DNA of 64,000 nt from Prochlorococcus marinus str. MIT 9401 (lineage in GTDB: Bacteria > Cyanobacteriota > Cyanobacteriia > PCC-6307 > Cyanobiaceae). A program made the position numbers and the translations under genes. The notes under the pieces are model-generated. The model was given only the letters and a program-made list of their open reading frames with translations. It was not told where the DNA came from and searched no databases. The stretch is taken from NCBI RefSeq assembly GCF_000760095.1, contig NZ_JNAR01000001.1, positions 1 to 64,000 on the forward strand. Direction: 5' to 3'. Below, one piece after another: positions 18,467 through 27,798 of the stretch (its first letter is position 1; each line of letters starts with the position of its first letter).

Positions 18467-20170
18467 ATGACAAAAACAACTATTGATATTGAAAAGTACC
18501 AATATGATTATATATTTAATTTAATTTTAGATATTTTTAAATTCAATGAAAAAAAATATGGTAATTTCGTAAAAGATGTAATAAGAATTTTATTAGATTA
18601 TGAAAAAAATGGTGAGACTATTATTGATGTAGATAATAGTTTAATTATCGTTGAATTATTTGAGGATGGCTGGCCAAATAAACATCTAGATATTCTTAAA
18701 AATATAGACTTGATAGGCTCATTTAATTCTCCCTTTGTATTAGTAGATAGAAAATTATCTCTTGCAAAATGGTCAAGAAAGATAGAAAGAGTTATTAATT
18801 CATTTTTAAAAAAAATAGATACCGATAATTTAATCAATTCGATAATTTATGAAGATGATAATAAAATTGATCAAATTAAAAATATATTCAAATATTCCAA
18901 CTTAGTTTTTCTTCAAGGCGGGCCAGGCACAGGTAAAACAACTTTAATAATAAGCTTAATACTAGAATTTCTTCGAATTGATAACTTTTTAAATATTGGC
19001 TTGTCATCTCCAACGGGTAAAGCTACAGCTCGTCTAAAAGAAGCTCTTAATGATAAAAAAAATATTTCCTTCAGCAAATTTTTAGACCAAATAGAATTTC
19101 AAACTTTACATAGATGGATTTTAAATTCTCAAAATAAATCTCTAAAGTTGAAATTTAAACTAAATCAACTTGATATTTTCATAATTGATGAAATGTCAAT
19201 GGTCAATATCGATTTGATTGAATCAGTTTTAAGTTTACTAGCAAAGGACTGTAAAATTATTTTAGTTGGAGATAAAAATCAATTGTCTCCAGTAAATAAC
19301 TGTTCTATCTGGAATTACTTGTTTGAATATTGTGAAAACAGTTCAATTAAATCTTGTGTAGTAAATTTAGAAAAAACTTATAGAAATTTTGGAGATATAG
19401 CATTAATTAGTAATTTAATATTTAATAATGATTATTCTTTAGTTAATCAAAAGATAAAAGAATTAGCAAAAAATAATAAATCAAAAGAAGTTAATTTTTT
19501 AAAAAGTATAGACAAAGATATTCCAAAACATCTATTTTTTTCAATTAAAAGTCATCTAAATAAGTTAAATCTTTCAACTTCAAATTTAAGTAAAAAAAAA
19601 TATATATTTGATGAAGGTATTGATAATTTATTGCTTCATGAAAAAGATTTAGTAGATAAGATATTTCTAGATTTGCAAAGTCACTTGATTTTATGTGAAA
19701 AAAATTCTGGGATATGGAGTGTTGAATATTTGAATGAAATTGTTTTTGGTCAAAAAAAACCATATGATCTTAAAACTCTTAAAGAGGGTGTCCCGATCAT
19801 GTGTACAAAAAATAACAATGAACTTGGATTGTCAAATGGCGATATCGGCGTACTTATAGGTTTAAAAAATGAGAGAAAATATCTTTTTAGAAAATTTAAT
19901 GATAACAATGAAGAAATTGTTGAATTAATTGATCCATATAATTTAGAAAATGTTGTTCCTGCAATAGCAATTACTATACATAAATCTCAAGGAAGTGAAT
20001 CTGATAAAGTAAGCATTTTGTGGTCCCAAAAATATAGAAGAAATCAATATGCTTTAAAAGAAAAAAAAGACAGTGAAAATATGTTTTGGAGAGATAATTT
20101 TGAAAAAAGATTATTTTATACTGCTGTTACAAGAGCGAAGAAATTTCTAAATATATATTATTTAAATTAA
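18467..20170 (+). CDS. recD: Exodeoxyribonuclease V subunit alpha (RecD)
   Basis: The product has 567 residues. It has Walker A GGPGTGKTTLIISLIL near residue 150, motif Ia SSPTGKATARLKEAL, motif II FIIDEMSMVN, GDKNQLSPV as motif III and the C-terminal AITIHKSQGSESDKV and FYTAVTRAKK as motifs V and VI. This is an SF1B helicase moving 5' to 3', the second motor of RecBCD. It starts one base after the recB stop, which suggests translational coupling. Upstream about 110 residues correspond to the domain that contacts RecC. Confidence 0.95.
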   Translation: MTKTTIDIEKYQYDYIFNLILDIFKFNEKKYGNFVKDVIRILLDYEKNGETIIDVDNSLIIVELFEDGWPNKHLDILKNIDLIGSFNSPFVLVDRKLSLAKWSRKIERVINSFLKKIDTDNLINSIIYEDDNKIDQIKNIFKYSNLVFLQGGPGTGKTTLIISLILEFLRIDNFLNIGLSSPTGKATARLKEALNDKKNISFSKFLDQIEFQTLHRWILNSQNKSLKLKFKLNQLDIFIIDEMSMVNIDLIESVLSLLAKDCKIILVGDKNQLSPVNNCSIWNYLFEYCENSSIKSCVVNLEKTYRNFGDIALISNLIFNNDYSLVNQKIKELAKNNKSKEVNFLKSIDKDIPKHLFFSIKSHLNKLNLSTSNLSKKKYIFDEGIDNLLLHEKDLVDKIFLDLQSHLILCEKNSGIWSVEYLNEIVFGQKKPYDLKTLKEGVPIMCTKNNNELGLSNGDIGVLIGLKNERKYLFRKFNDNNEEIVELIDPYNLENVVPAIAITIHKSQGSESDKVSILWSQKYRRNQYALKEKKDSENMFWRDNFEKRLFYTAVTRAKKFLNIYYLN

Positions 20171-20275
20171 ATTTAATTTTAGAGAGATTAGTGAGATTTT
20201 AACCCCAAGATGTTAGATTGATAACTCGGCTCTGCAAGGCTAGTCAACAATTTAAGTAAATTTAGATATTTGTTG

Positions 20276-20304
20276 AATGCCTAATCAGAAGATCATTGGG
20301 CATT
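20276..20304 (+). promoter_or_regulatory. Hairpin just before the RNA helicase start codon
   Basis: A 10-bp stem AATGCCTAAT/ATTGGGCATT with one T-G pair and a 9-nt loop ends 4 nt before the ATG at 20309. No T run follows, so it is not a terminator. Its place would cover the ribosome landing zone. A role in translational control of the RNA helicase is inference. Confidence 0.45.
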
Positions 20305-20308
20305 TAAG

Positions 20309-22090
20309 ATGGCTTTAAAAAAGGATAGTAACTCTCCTGATAGTGATCAGGATAAATCTCAGAGTAAAGATGTTTCTCTGATAGAGTTAAGGAAATTAGA
20401 GAATAAATCAGAAAATAAATCTCAACAATTGGAAGTATCGCAAGGAAATGATAATGAGAATGGATTTCTCGATTTTGGTTTTAATCAATCGATTTTAAAT
20501 TCGTTAAGAAAAAAAGGGTACAAAAATCCAACTCCTATCCAAAAAGCTGCAATTCCTGAACTAATGTTAGGCAGAGATTTACTAGGCCAAGCACAAACAG
20601 GAACTGGAAAGACTGCAGCTTTTGCATTGCCATTAATAGAAAAACTTGCAGATAATAAAGAATTAAATGCCAAGGTTTTAGTTATGACTCCTACTAGAGA
20701 ATTGGCAACTCAAGTGGCAGAATCTTTTAAGAGTTATAGTTCTGAATCTAGTAATTTTAAGACTGTTGCTATATATGGAGGTACCGACTATCGAAATCAA
20801 ATTTCTGCATTGAAAAGAAAAGTTGACGTAGTAGTTGGGACCCCTGGACGAATAATGGATCATATAAGGCAGGGAACTTTTAAAATTAAAGATATAAATT
20901 GTCTTGTTTTAGATGAGGCCGATGAAATGTTAAATATGGGTTTCCTTGAAGATATTGAATGGATAATAGACCAACTCCCGGAAAATAAGCAGATGGTATT
21001 GTTTTCAGCAACAATGCCTAGTGAGATAAAAAATATAGCAAAAAAATATCTGAATGATCCTGCCGAAATATTGATCAAAAGTATCAAAAAAGAAACACAG
21101 TTAATTTCTCAAAAATTTCTATATGTACAAAGGCATCATAAATTAGATGCTTTAAAAAGAATATTAGAACTTAATAACGAGGGAGTAATAATTTTTGTGA
21201 GGACAAAACTACTTACTAATTCAATTGCTGAAGCTTTAGAGAATTCAGGTCATACAGTAGCAGTTCTTAATGGAGATATACCTCAAAATCAAAGAGAAAA
21301 TACTGTAGATAGATTAAAAAAAGGATTCATTGACATCCTTGTTGCGACTGATGTAGCAGCTAGAGGATTAGATGTTGAGAGGATAAAACTTGTTGTTAAT
21401 TACGATTTCCCTTTTGATAAGGAAACATATACTCATAGAATTGGAAGAACAGGAAGGGCAGGAAGATCAGGAGAGGCAATTTTATTTGTTAATCATAGAG
21501 AAAAACATTTTCTAAGAAACTTAGAAAACTCAACAAGAACTAAGATTGAGGAAATTAACATACCAAGTAATAAATTAATTAATGAAAAAAGGATGGAAAA
21601 ACTTATAGAGAATGTTAATGAGAGTTCTTTAGCTAAAGAAGAAAATGAAGAAAATAAAGCCTTGATTATTGATGTACTAGATAATTTAAAAGAAAAACAC
21701 TCTATGGATGACTCAAATATTGCAATGGCCGCGATTAATTTAGTAATAGGTAATAAATCATTTTTTGTTAATGAGGATGATTCTTGGATTAATAAACAAA
21801 ATAATACTGATCGAAATAGATCAAATAGAAATAGTAACAATCGTATGAGGAATTCAAATAGAAGAAATAATTATCAAAATGATTCTTTTGAAACCTACAA
21901 ATTTAACTTTGGTAAATTTGATGGAGTTAGAGTTGCAAACATTATATCCTCAATCTGTAATTCAACTAATATAAATGGTAGATCCATAGGTAAGATACAG
22001 ATTTTTAATGATTACAGTTTGGTGGATTTACCCAGAGACCTGCATAGAGAAACTAAAAATAAATTAAAAAAAATTAAATTCAGAAACTAG
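20309..22090 (+). CDS. deaD: DEAD-box ATP-dependent RNA helicase (DeaD/CsdA type)
   Basis: The product has 593 residues. An N-terminal extension of about 50 polar residues precedes the Q motif (GYKNPTPIQKAAIP), Walker A AQTGTGKT, PTRELA, VLDEADEML, SATMP, the second RecA domain with VATDVAARGLDV and HRIGRTGRAGR. A low-complexity Asn/Arg stretch (NRSNRNSNNRMRNSNRRNN) then leads to a DbpA-type RNA-binding fold at the C-terminus (GVRVANIISSI, GKIQIFNDYSLVDLP). It likely remodels RNA in ribosome assembly or decay. Cyanobacterial relatives respond to cold and redox state; regulation here may involve the hairpin in its leader. Confidence 0.95.
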   Translation: MALKKDSNSPDSDQDKSQSKDVSLIELRKLENKSENKSQQLEVSQGNDNENGFLDFGFNQSILNSLRKKGYKNPTPIQKAAIPELMLGRDLLGQAQTGTGKTAAFALPLIEKLADNKELNAKVLVMTPTRELATQVAESFKSYSSESSNFKTVAIYGGTDYRNQISALKRKVDVVVGTPGRIMDHIRQGTFKIKDINCLVLDEADEMLNMGFLEDIEWIIDQLPENKQMVLFSATMPSEIKNIAKKYLNDPAEILIKSIKKETQLISQKFLYVQRHHKLDALKRILELNNEGVIIFVRTKLLTNSIAEALENSGHTVAVLNGDIPQNQRENTVDRLKKGFIDILVATDVAARGLDVERIKLVVNYDFPFDKETYTHRIGRTGRAGRSGEAILFVNHREKHFLRNLENSTRTKIEEINIPSNKLINEKRMEKLIENVNESSLAKEENEENKALIIDVLDNLKEKHSMDDSNIAMAAINLVIGNKSFFVNEDDSWINKQNNTDRNRSNRNSNNRMRNSNRRNNYQNDSFETYKFNFGKFDGVRVANIISSICNSTNINGRSIGKIQIFNDYSLVDLPRDLHRETKNKLKKIKFRN

Positions 22091-22099
22091 TAATAGAAA

Positions 22100-22393
22100 A
22101 TGAAAGCTAACAAATATAATTTCTTTATTTTTGTCAATCTGATAATACTATTCAACTCCTTTAATAGTTATTATTTAGCTCAAACTAAACAAAATTCAAT
22201 TATAAAATTATTTTGTCTTCAGAGTGTCAAAGAGGAGATGATGAAAGCAGAAATGGAATATAGTGAAGAAATTGCGAATGAAACTTGTGATTGTTACTAC
22301 GAGGAATTTATGCAAACTGCAAGTCATCAAGATGCAAAAACGAAATGTAAATTAGAAACTAAAGAAAATTTAAATCATAATAGAAAAATTTAA
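22100..22393 (+). CDS. Small exported cysteine-containing protein
   Basis: The product has 97 residues. Residues about 7-27 form a hydrophobic export signal (NFFIFVNLIILFNSF). The mature part has four cysteines, C39, C63, C65 and C83, within FCLQSV, ETCDCYYEEF and KCKLE, which could form two disulphides outside the cytoplasm. It is helical and acidic in between. It lies 9 nt after the helicase stop and 11 nt before the ABC exporter gene, so it is probably cotranscribed. No family is recognised. Confidence 0.7.
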   Translation: MKANKYNFFIFVNLIILFNSFNSYYLAQTKQNSIIKLFCLQSVKEEMMKAEMEYSEEIANETCDCYYEEFMQTASHQDAKTKCKLETKENLNHNRKI

Positions 22394-22404
22394 TTATTAT
22401 TTTT

Positions 22405-24177
22405 ATGAGGTCTAAAAAAAATCAAAATCCAATAATTAGACTTTATTTAAATCTGATTGAGGAAAGAAGGTTACTATTTTTTGCTTTTCTTAGTTCCATA
22501 ATTAATAAAATATTAGATTTAGCACCCCCCGTAATAATTGGTCTTGCAGTAGATATCGTTGTTAAGGAACAGAATTCATGGATTGCAGGTTTTGGAATAA
22601 AAGAAGTTCCAACACAATTGATTTTTCTTGCATTTGCTTCAGGAATAGTATGGTCTGGTGAATCCTCGTTTGAATATTTATATTCGATTTTATGGAGAAA
22701 TTTGGCTCAGCTATCGCAACATAAATTAAGAATAAAAGCTTATGAGCATATCCAGGAATTAGATATGGATTTTTTTGAAAATGATAATACTGGAAGGCTA
22801 TTATCTATTTTGAATGATGATATAAATCAACTCGAGAGATTTCTAGACCAAGGGGCTAATCAGATTATCCAGTTATTTATAACTGTCTTAATAATTGGGG
22901 GTACTATGATTTTTGTCGCTCCAAAAATCGCTTTATTTGCTTTCTTTCCTATTCCAATTATATTTTTAGGATCAATAAAATTTCAAAGGAAGCTTGCTCC
23001 AAAATACAGAGATGTTAGAAATAAAGCTGGACTGTTGGCATCAAGGCTTAATAATAATTTAAGTGGAATTCTAACCATAAAGAGTTTTACTAAAGAAAAA
23101 TGGGAACTAAATAGATTAAATAAAGAAAGTCTCGATTATCAAAGAAGTAATAAGGCTGCAATAAAATTATCTTCTGCTTTTATCCCTCTAATAAGATTTG
23201 CAATTTTATTTGCCTTTATAGCGATTCTATTAATTGGAGGTTTCCAAACCTGGAATAAGACACTTGATGTAGGTACTTATAGTTTTTTAGTGTTTATTAC
23301 ACAAAGACTATTATGGCCTTTAACTACTTTGGGGCATGTTTTAGATGATTTTCAGAGATCTATGGCTTCAATAGATAGAGTAATTGATCTCATAGATACG
23401 CCTATAAAAATAAAAGATGGAAAATTAAAAATTGAACCTAAAGATATCAAAGGAGAAATTATTTTTAATAATGTAAATTTTAATTATCCAGGACGAGATT
23501 TAACTTTAAAAAACATAAATTTCAAAATTGAAAATAACTCAACATTAGGCATTGTTGGTTTAACAGGTTCTGGGAAAAGTACAATAATAAAACTACTACT
23601 AAGAATTTATGATAGTAATAATGGGTTAATAACCTTGGATGGGGTTTCTATTAAAAAAATAAATTTGAGGGATTTAAGAAAGTGTATCTCTTTAGTAAGT
23701 CAAGAAACTTATTTATTTCATGGTAGTGTACAAGAAAATATTGCTTATGGCTCAATCAACCCAAGTCTTAAAGATATTATTAAATCTTCAAAGATTGCGG
23801 AAGCTCATAAATTTATTGAACAATTACCAGATGGTTATAAAACTATAGTGGGAGAAAGGGGCCAAAGACTCTCAGGCGGGCAACGTCAAAGAATTGCCTT
23901 GGCGAGAGCTGTTTTAAAAGATGCTCCAATATTAATATTAGATGAAGCTACAGCTTCGGTTGATAATGAAACAGAGGCTTTAATTCAAAAATCGTTATCT
24001 AAAATCACAAAAGAAAGAACAACTATAGTAATAGCTCATAGATTAAGCACTATAAAAAATGCGGATAATATTATTGTTATAGATAAAGGTAAAATAGTTG
24101 AAAGCGGAAAACATGAAAGACTATTAGATCAGAACAACATATATGCTGATTTATGGAATGTTCAAGTAGGAATTTAG
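22405..24177 (+). CDS. ABC exporter, fused membrane and ATPase domains
   Basis: The product has 590 residues. The first 330 residues form a six-helix exporter membrane domain; the rest is the nucleotide-binding domain with Walker A GIVGLTGSGKST, Q loop SLVSQETYLFHG, signature LSGGQRQRIALARA, Walker B ILILDEATAS and switch His in VIAHRLS. The half-transporter would work as a homodimer in the inner membrane. MsbA-like lipid or multidrug export is possible, but the substrate cannot be told from sequence. Confidence 0.92.
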   Translation: MRSKKNQNPIIRLYLNLIEERRLLFFAFLSSIINKILDLAPPVIIGLAVDIVVKEQNSWIAGFGIKEVPTQLIFLAFASGIVWSGESSFEYLYSILWRNLAQLSQHKLRIKAYEHIQELDMDFFENDNTGRLLSILNDDINQLERFLDQGANQIIQLFITVLIIGGTMIFVAPKIALFAFFPIPIIFLGSIKFQRKLAPKYRDVRNKAGLLASRLNNNLSGILTIKSFTKEKWELNRLNKESLDYQRSNKAAIKLSSAFIPLIRFAILFAFIAILLIGGFQTWNKTLDVGTYSFLVFITQRLLWPLTTLGHVLDDFQRSMASIDRVIDLIDTPIKIKDGKLKIEPKDIKGEIIFNNVNFNYPGRDLTLKNINFKIENNSTLGIVGLTGSGKSTIIKLLLRIYDSNNGLITLDGVSIKKINLRDLRKCISLVSQETYLFHGSVQENIAYGSINPSLKDIIKSSKIAEAHKFIEQLPDGYKTIVGERGQRLSGGQRQRIALARAVLKDAPILILDEATASVDNETEALIQKSLSKITKERTTIVIAHRLSTIKNADNIIVIDKGKIVESGKHERLLDQNNIYADLWNVQVGI

Positions 24178-24192
24178 TATAGAATTTCTAAA

Positions 24193-24750
24193 CTATATTA
24201 AAAAGTTAAATGATTCAATTACATTACTAAACATACCATCAACTTTATTCCATCTCTCTTCATTTGTTCCCACAGCGAAAGTGTAAAGTGTTCCTCTATC
24301 AATTACGACAGTAGCTAATTCGTGTCTCGCCTGTTCATTTAAATTTAATTCATATTCTAAATCATAGAAAATATGATTGGATGCCTCCCTCTTATTGGCA
24401 TTTATAAGTTTTACCTCTCTGCCTGAACCTTCGGGAGCAATGACTTTATCAATTAATGTTTGACCTACTTCACTTGGGCTTCCTAATTGCTCTAATTGAA
24501 CCTCTTTCTTTACATCAGAAATAACTAGGCTTAAGGTCTCATTACTATTTATTAGATCATGATAAATAATTTCAGGTCCTCCATCGACTTTTACTCTCGT
24601 CCATCCTGTTGGATACAAAAATGCATATCTTCCATCTGGACTTTGATAAGCTTCTAATCCTGCATTTAGTCCGCCACTACAAGCACTCAGTGTTAAACAC
24701 AAAAAAATCAAAAATAAATATTTGAAAGGGTTAAATTTAATATTTTTCAT
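24193..24750 (-). CDS. psbP: PsbP-like photosystem II lipoprotein (CyanoP)
   Basis: The product has 185 residues. The signal peptide ends in a lipobox LSAC at about residues 21-24, so the mature protein should carry a lipid on Cys. It then follows the PsbP pattern: GLEAYQSPDGRYAFLYPTGWTRV, LSLVISDVKK, the RHELATVVIDRGTLYTFAVGTNEERW core and a final FNFLI. CyanoP sits on the lumenal side of photosystem II and assists its assembly. It is convergent with the ABC exporter, with 15 nt between stops. Confidence 0.93.
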   Translation of the reverse strand: MKNIKFNPFKYLFLIFLCLTLSACSGGLNAGLEAYQSPDGRYAFLYPTGWTRVKVDGGPEIIYHDLINSNETLSLVISDVKKEVQLEQLGSPSEVGQTLIDKVIAPEGSGREVKLINANKREASNHIFYDLEYELNLNEQARHELATVVIDRGTLYTFAVGTNEERWNKVDGMFSNVIESFNFLI

Positions 24751-24847
24751 TTTGTTTGAAATTACTAACTAAAAACATAATAAGACATTAAAAGCAAACA
24801 ATTATGGCAATTCAGAATTTTGCGTCTAAATTATCCCTAGAAATAGT

Positions 24848-25453
24848 TTGATTTTGATTACTTATACCAAACCGCTTTCAAAATTAATTGGTCATTTTGA
24901 GAAATTCCCAGGGATTGGTCCAAGAACAGCGCAACGATTAGCCCTGTTTATTTTAAAACAACCTGAAAGTACAATAAGAGATTTTTCAAAGGCTTTGTTA
25001 GAAGCACATAGTAATGTTGGTCGTTGCAAAAAATGTTTCAATTTGACTTCAGAAGATGAATGTGAAATTTGTAAAAATACTGAAAGAAATCAAAAACTAA
25101 TCTGTGTAGTAGCAGAAACTAAAGATTTGCTTGCTTTGGAGCGCGCTAGAGAATTTAAAGGTGTTTACCACGTTATTGGTGGTTTAATATCCCCAATGGA
25201 TTCTGTTGGTCCCGAACTCTTAGAAATAAGAAGCTTGGTAGAAAGAGTTAGTAAGTCTGAAATAGATGAGATCATATTGGCATTGACTCCCAGTGTTGAG
25301 GGAGATACAACAAGTCTTTATATTGGAAAATTGTTAGCACCTTTCACTAAAGTTACGAGGATTGCATATGGTCTCCCAATGGGTAGCGAACTTGAATATG
25401 TGGATGAAGTTACACTTGCGAGAGCCTTAGAAGGAAGAACAAAACTAAATTAG
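24848..25453 (+). CDS. recR: Recombination mediator RecR
   Basis: The product has 201 residues from TTG at 24848; a second TTG at 24854 would give 199. It has the helix-hairpin-helix [16 protein letters not shown], a four-Cys zinc finger [16 protein letters not shown], and a Toprim domain with [13 protein letters not shown] and [14 protein letters not shown]. RecR with RecO loads RecA on single-stranded DNA. A 15-codon frame at 24804-24851 ends overlapping this TTG, which may couple translation. lipA follows 3 nt after the stop. Confidence 0.95.
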   Translation: MILITYTKPLSKLIGHFEKFPGIGPRTAQRLALFILKQPESTIRDFSKALLEAHSNVGRCKKCFNLTSEDECEICKNTERNQKLICVVAETKDLLALERAREFKGVYHVIGGLISPMDSVGPELLEIRSLVERVSKSEIDEIILALTPSVEGDTTSLYIGKLLAPFTKVTRIAYGLPMGSELEYVDEVTLARALEGRTKLN

Positions 25454-25456
25454 ACA

Positions 25457-26356
25457 ATGAGAAAAAATAATCTAATCAAGAAAGAAAAAATCTTAAGACT
25501 TCCCTCTTGGATAAAATTTCCTATTAGTAAAGCTTCCGAGTTCGAAAAAATACAAACACTCATCAAAAAATCAAATATTCATACTATTTGTGAAGAAGCA
25601 AGATGTCCAAATAGAGCAGAATGTTATGCCTCAGGGACAGCCACTTTCTTACTGGGTGGATCGATATGTTCTCGTTCTTGTGCTTTTTGTCAGGTAAATA
25701 AAGGTAGACCTACTTCTATCAATATTGATGAATGTATTCAAGTCGCTGAAGCAGTGAAAGTATTAAATTTGAAATATGTAGTTTTAACATCTGTAGCTAG
25801 AGACGATCTCCCTGATCATGGTGCAAATTTATTTATATCTACAATTGATGAGATTAGAAAAATTGATTCAACAATCAAAATAGAGGTTTTAACTCCTGAT
25901 TTATGGGGTGGTGGCAAAAATTTTGATGAAACTAATAACCTTCAGACTGAGAGATTAAAGATGATTTTAGAAAAAGATCCAATATGCTTTAATCACAATC
26001 TTGAAACTGTTGAAAGACTGCAAAAAGAAGTTAGGAGAGGTGCTAATTATAAAAAATCTCTTAGTTTATTGAAAAAGTCAAAAGATATTGCTCCTCATAT
26101 TCAAACTAAATCAGGAATTATGTTAGGTCTTGGGGAAACATTGGATGAAATAAAAAATACAATTTATGATCTTAAAAAAATAGATTGTGATCAAATTACA
26201 ATTGGCCAATATTTAAGGCCCTCATTAAATCATTTGGCAGTTAAGAAATATTGGGATCCATCAGAGTTTGAATATTTATATCGCTTCTCTAAGGAATTAG
26301 GATTCAAGAAAGTCTCTTCTGGGCCCTTAGTTAGAAGTAGTTATCATGCGGGTTAA
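25457..26356 (+). CDS. lipA: Lipoyl synthase
   Basis: The product has 299 residues. The auxiliary cluster motif CEEARCPNRAEC and the radical SAM motif CSRSCAFCQV are both intact, followed by VLTSVARDDLPDHG and FNHNLETV, all LipA hallmarks. It inserts two sulphur atoms into protein-bound octanoyl chains to make lipoate for pyruvate dehydrogenase and the glycine cleavage system. Its stop shares the palindrome TTAA at 26353-26356 with the stop of the next, convergent gene. Confidence 0.96.
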   Translation: MRKNNLIKKEKILRLPSWIKFPISKASEFEKIQTLIKKSNIHTICEEARCPNRAECYASGTATFLLGGSICSRSCAFCQVNKGRPTSINIDECIQVAEAVKVLNLKYVVLTSVARDDLPDHGANLFISTIDEIRKIDSTIKIEVLTPDLWGGGKNFDETNNLQTERLKMILEKDPICFNHNLETVERLQKEVRRGANYKKSLSLLKKSKDIAPHIQTKSGIMLGLGETLDEIKNTIYDLKKIDCDQITIGQYLRPSLNHLAVKKYWDPSEFEYLYRFSKELGFKKVSSGPLVRSSYHAG

Positions 26357-26853
26357 CTTTCTCCAATACATGAAAGTTTCTTTTCAAGTTTTTTTAAAAT
26401 TGAATTACATTCACCGTTCATAAGTGTGCCAGCACCTCCCCAGACCAATCTTAAAAAAAGATCTACTGGGCTGGAACCAACTTCTTTAACAACTTTGAAG
26501 CCTATTAACTTGAAATATCTTACGAGTTTTTTACTATACCCTTCACTATCAAAAATAGCTAAAAGTCTTGCTTTATTGCTTGATTTTTTTTCAATTGCCC
26601 AAGCCATAGTTGTTGCCCAAATTAATTCTGAAACATAAGCGGGAGCTTTACTAAGGATTCTTAATGTATCAAGCTGAATACCTTGTTTATTTAAATAAGT
26701 CCAACCTTTCATTTCGGCCCAAATCTTTATGATGTTATCTTTTTTTTCTGCAACAACGATTCTGAAGAAACATAACCCGAGTGTTTCTCTAACCTGTATT
26801 TTAATTGATAGTCCCAAGGAACTTGATAATTTGTCTAATTCTTCAACTTTCAT
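26353..26853 (-). CDS. Conserved-type cyanobacterial protein of unknown function
   Basis: The product has 166 residues, is soluble, and has no signal peptide. Features are a first half of alternating strands (GLCFFRIVVAEKKDNIIKIWAEMKGWTYL) and a second half with LIWATTMAWAIEKKSSNKARLLAIFDSEGYSKKLVRYFKLIGFKVVKEVG, a pattern reminiscent of acetyltransferase-like folds, though no acetyl-CoA loop is seen. It starts 12 nt after the trhO stop and is the last gene of the reverse cluster that begins with lysA. I cannot name it. Confidence 0.75.
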   Translation of the reverse strand: MKVEELDKLSSSLGLSIKIQVRETLGLCFFRIVVAEKKDNIIKIWAEMKGWTYLNKQGIQLDTLRILSKAPAYVSELIWATTMAWAIEKKSSNKARLLAIFDSEGYSKKLVRYFKLIGFKVVKEVGSSPVDLFLRLVWGGAGTLMNGECNSILKKLEKKLSCIGES

Positions 26854-26865
26854 ATTTTTGGGAAA

Positions 26866-27798
26866 TTAATTTTTATTAATTGACTGTTCTACCCCTTTTA
26901 ATCTATCGATCTGTTTTTGCCTTTCTTCAAACCTTTTCCTATCATCATCACTGAATTGATCTACGCAGAAATGACATTGGATGCCTTTTCTATATTCTTT
27001 TCTTTTTTGATCTTGAATTGACACTGGCATTCCACATGCATGACAAATGGAGTAGGACCCCTCTTCTAATTCTTGATCTAAAGCAACTCTTTTATCAAAA
27101 ACGTAACATTCACCTTCAAATAAGTTTTCTTCTTCTGATATGTCATCAAGGTATTTAAGGATGCCCCCTTCTAAGTGATAAATATTTTTATAGCCTTTCT
27201 TTTTAAGTAAACTTGTAGCTTTTTCACATCTGATACCTCCGGTACAAAACATTGCTATATTTGTAGACTCTTTATTTTTTAAATAACTATCTAAATGATC
27301 ATCTACCCATCTGGGAAATTCGCTAAAGTTTCTCGTATTTGGGTTAATAGAATTATGAAATGTCCCTATAGAAACCTCATAGTGATTCCTAGTATCAATG
27401 ACTATTGTATTTTGATGCTTGATTAACTTATTCCAATTGGCTGAGTCAATATAAGTACCATTATCTTGTGAAGGGTTTATTCCATTTACACCCATGGTAA
27501 CTATTTCTTTCTTTATTTTTATTTTTAATTTTTTGAAGACTTTCTTTTTTGAAAAGTTTACTTTAATATTCAAATTTCTATTACCTGCATATTTATTAAG
27601 TAAATTGATAACAAAATCAATTACATTTTTCTCGGCACAAATAGTTCCATTAATACCCTCACTTGCAAAAATTAACAAACCTGAAAGATCATTTTCATTT
27701 TCGATTTCTAATAATTTATTTTTTAGATCAAGAATTAAGTTTTCTTGAAATGGGAAGAAAGAGTAAAGAGAAACTATTTTATAATTTTTGCCTTTCAT
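26866..27798 (-). CDS. trhO: tRNA uridine 34 hydroxylase, rhodanese-like
   Basis: The product has 310 residues. An N-terminal domain with [13 protein letters not shown] leads into a rhodanese domain with active loop [16 protein letters not shown], whose Cys is the catalytic residue of the YceA/TrhO family. A Cys-rich C-terminal part has CHACGMPVS and [20 protein letters not shown]. TrhO makes 5-hydroxyuridine at the wobble position of tRNAs. Its ATG overlaps the bioB stop by 4 nt, so the two are translationally coupled. Confidence 0.93.
   Translation of the reverse strand: MKGKNYKIVSLYSFFPFQENLILDLKNKLLEIENENDLSGLLIFASEGINGTICAEKNVIDFVINLLNKYAGNRNLNIKVNFSKKKVFKKLKIKIKKEIVTMGVNGINPSQDNGTYIDSANWNKLIKHQNTIVIDTRNHYEVSIGTFHNSINPNTRNFSEFPRWVDDHLDSYLKNKESTNIAMFCTGGIRCEKATSLLKKKGYKNIYHLEGGILKYLDDISEEENLFEGECYVFDKRVALDQELEEGSYSICHACGMPVSIQDQKRKEYRKGIQCHFCVDQFSDDDRKRFEERQKQIDRLKGVEQSINKN

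Noticed and set aside
21493-21840. Reverse frame of 115 codons opposite the RNA helicase
   Set aside because: It is opposite a well-conserved helicase and its composition is what antisense of Lys/Asn/Glu-rich coding gives.
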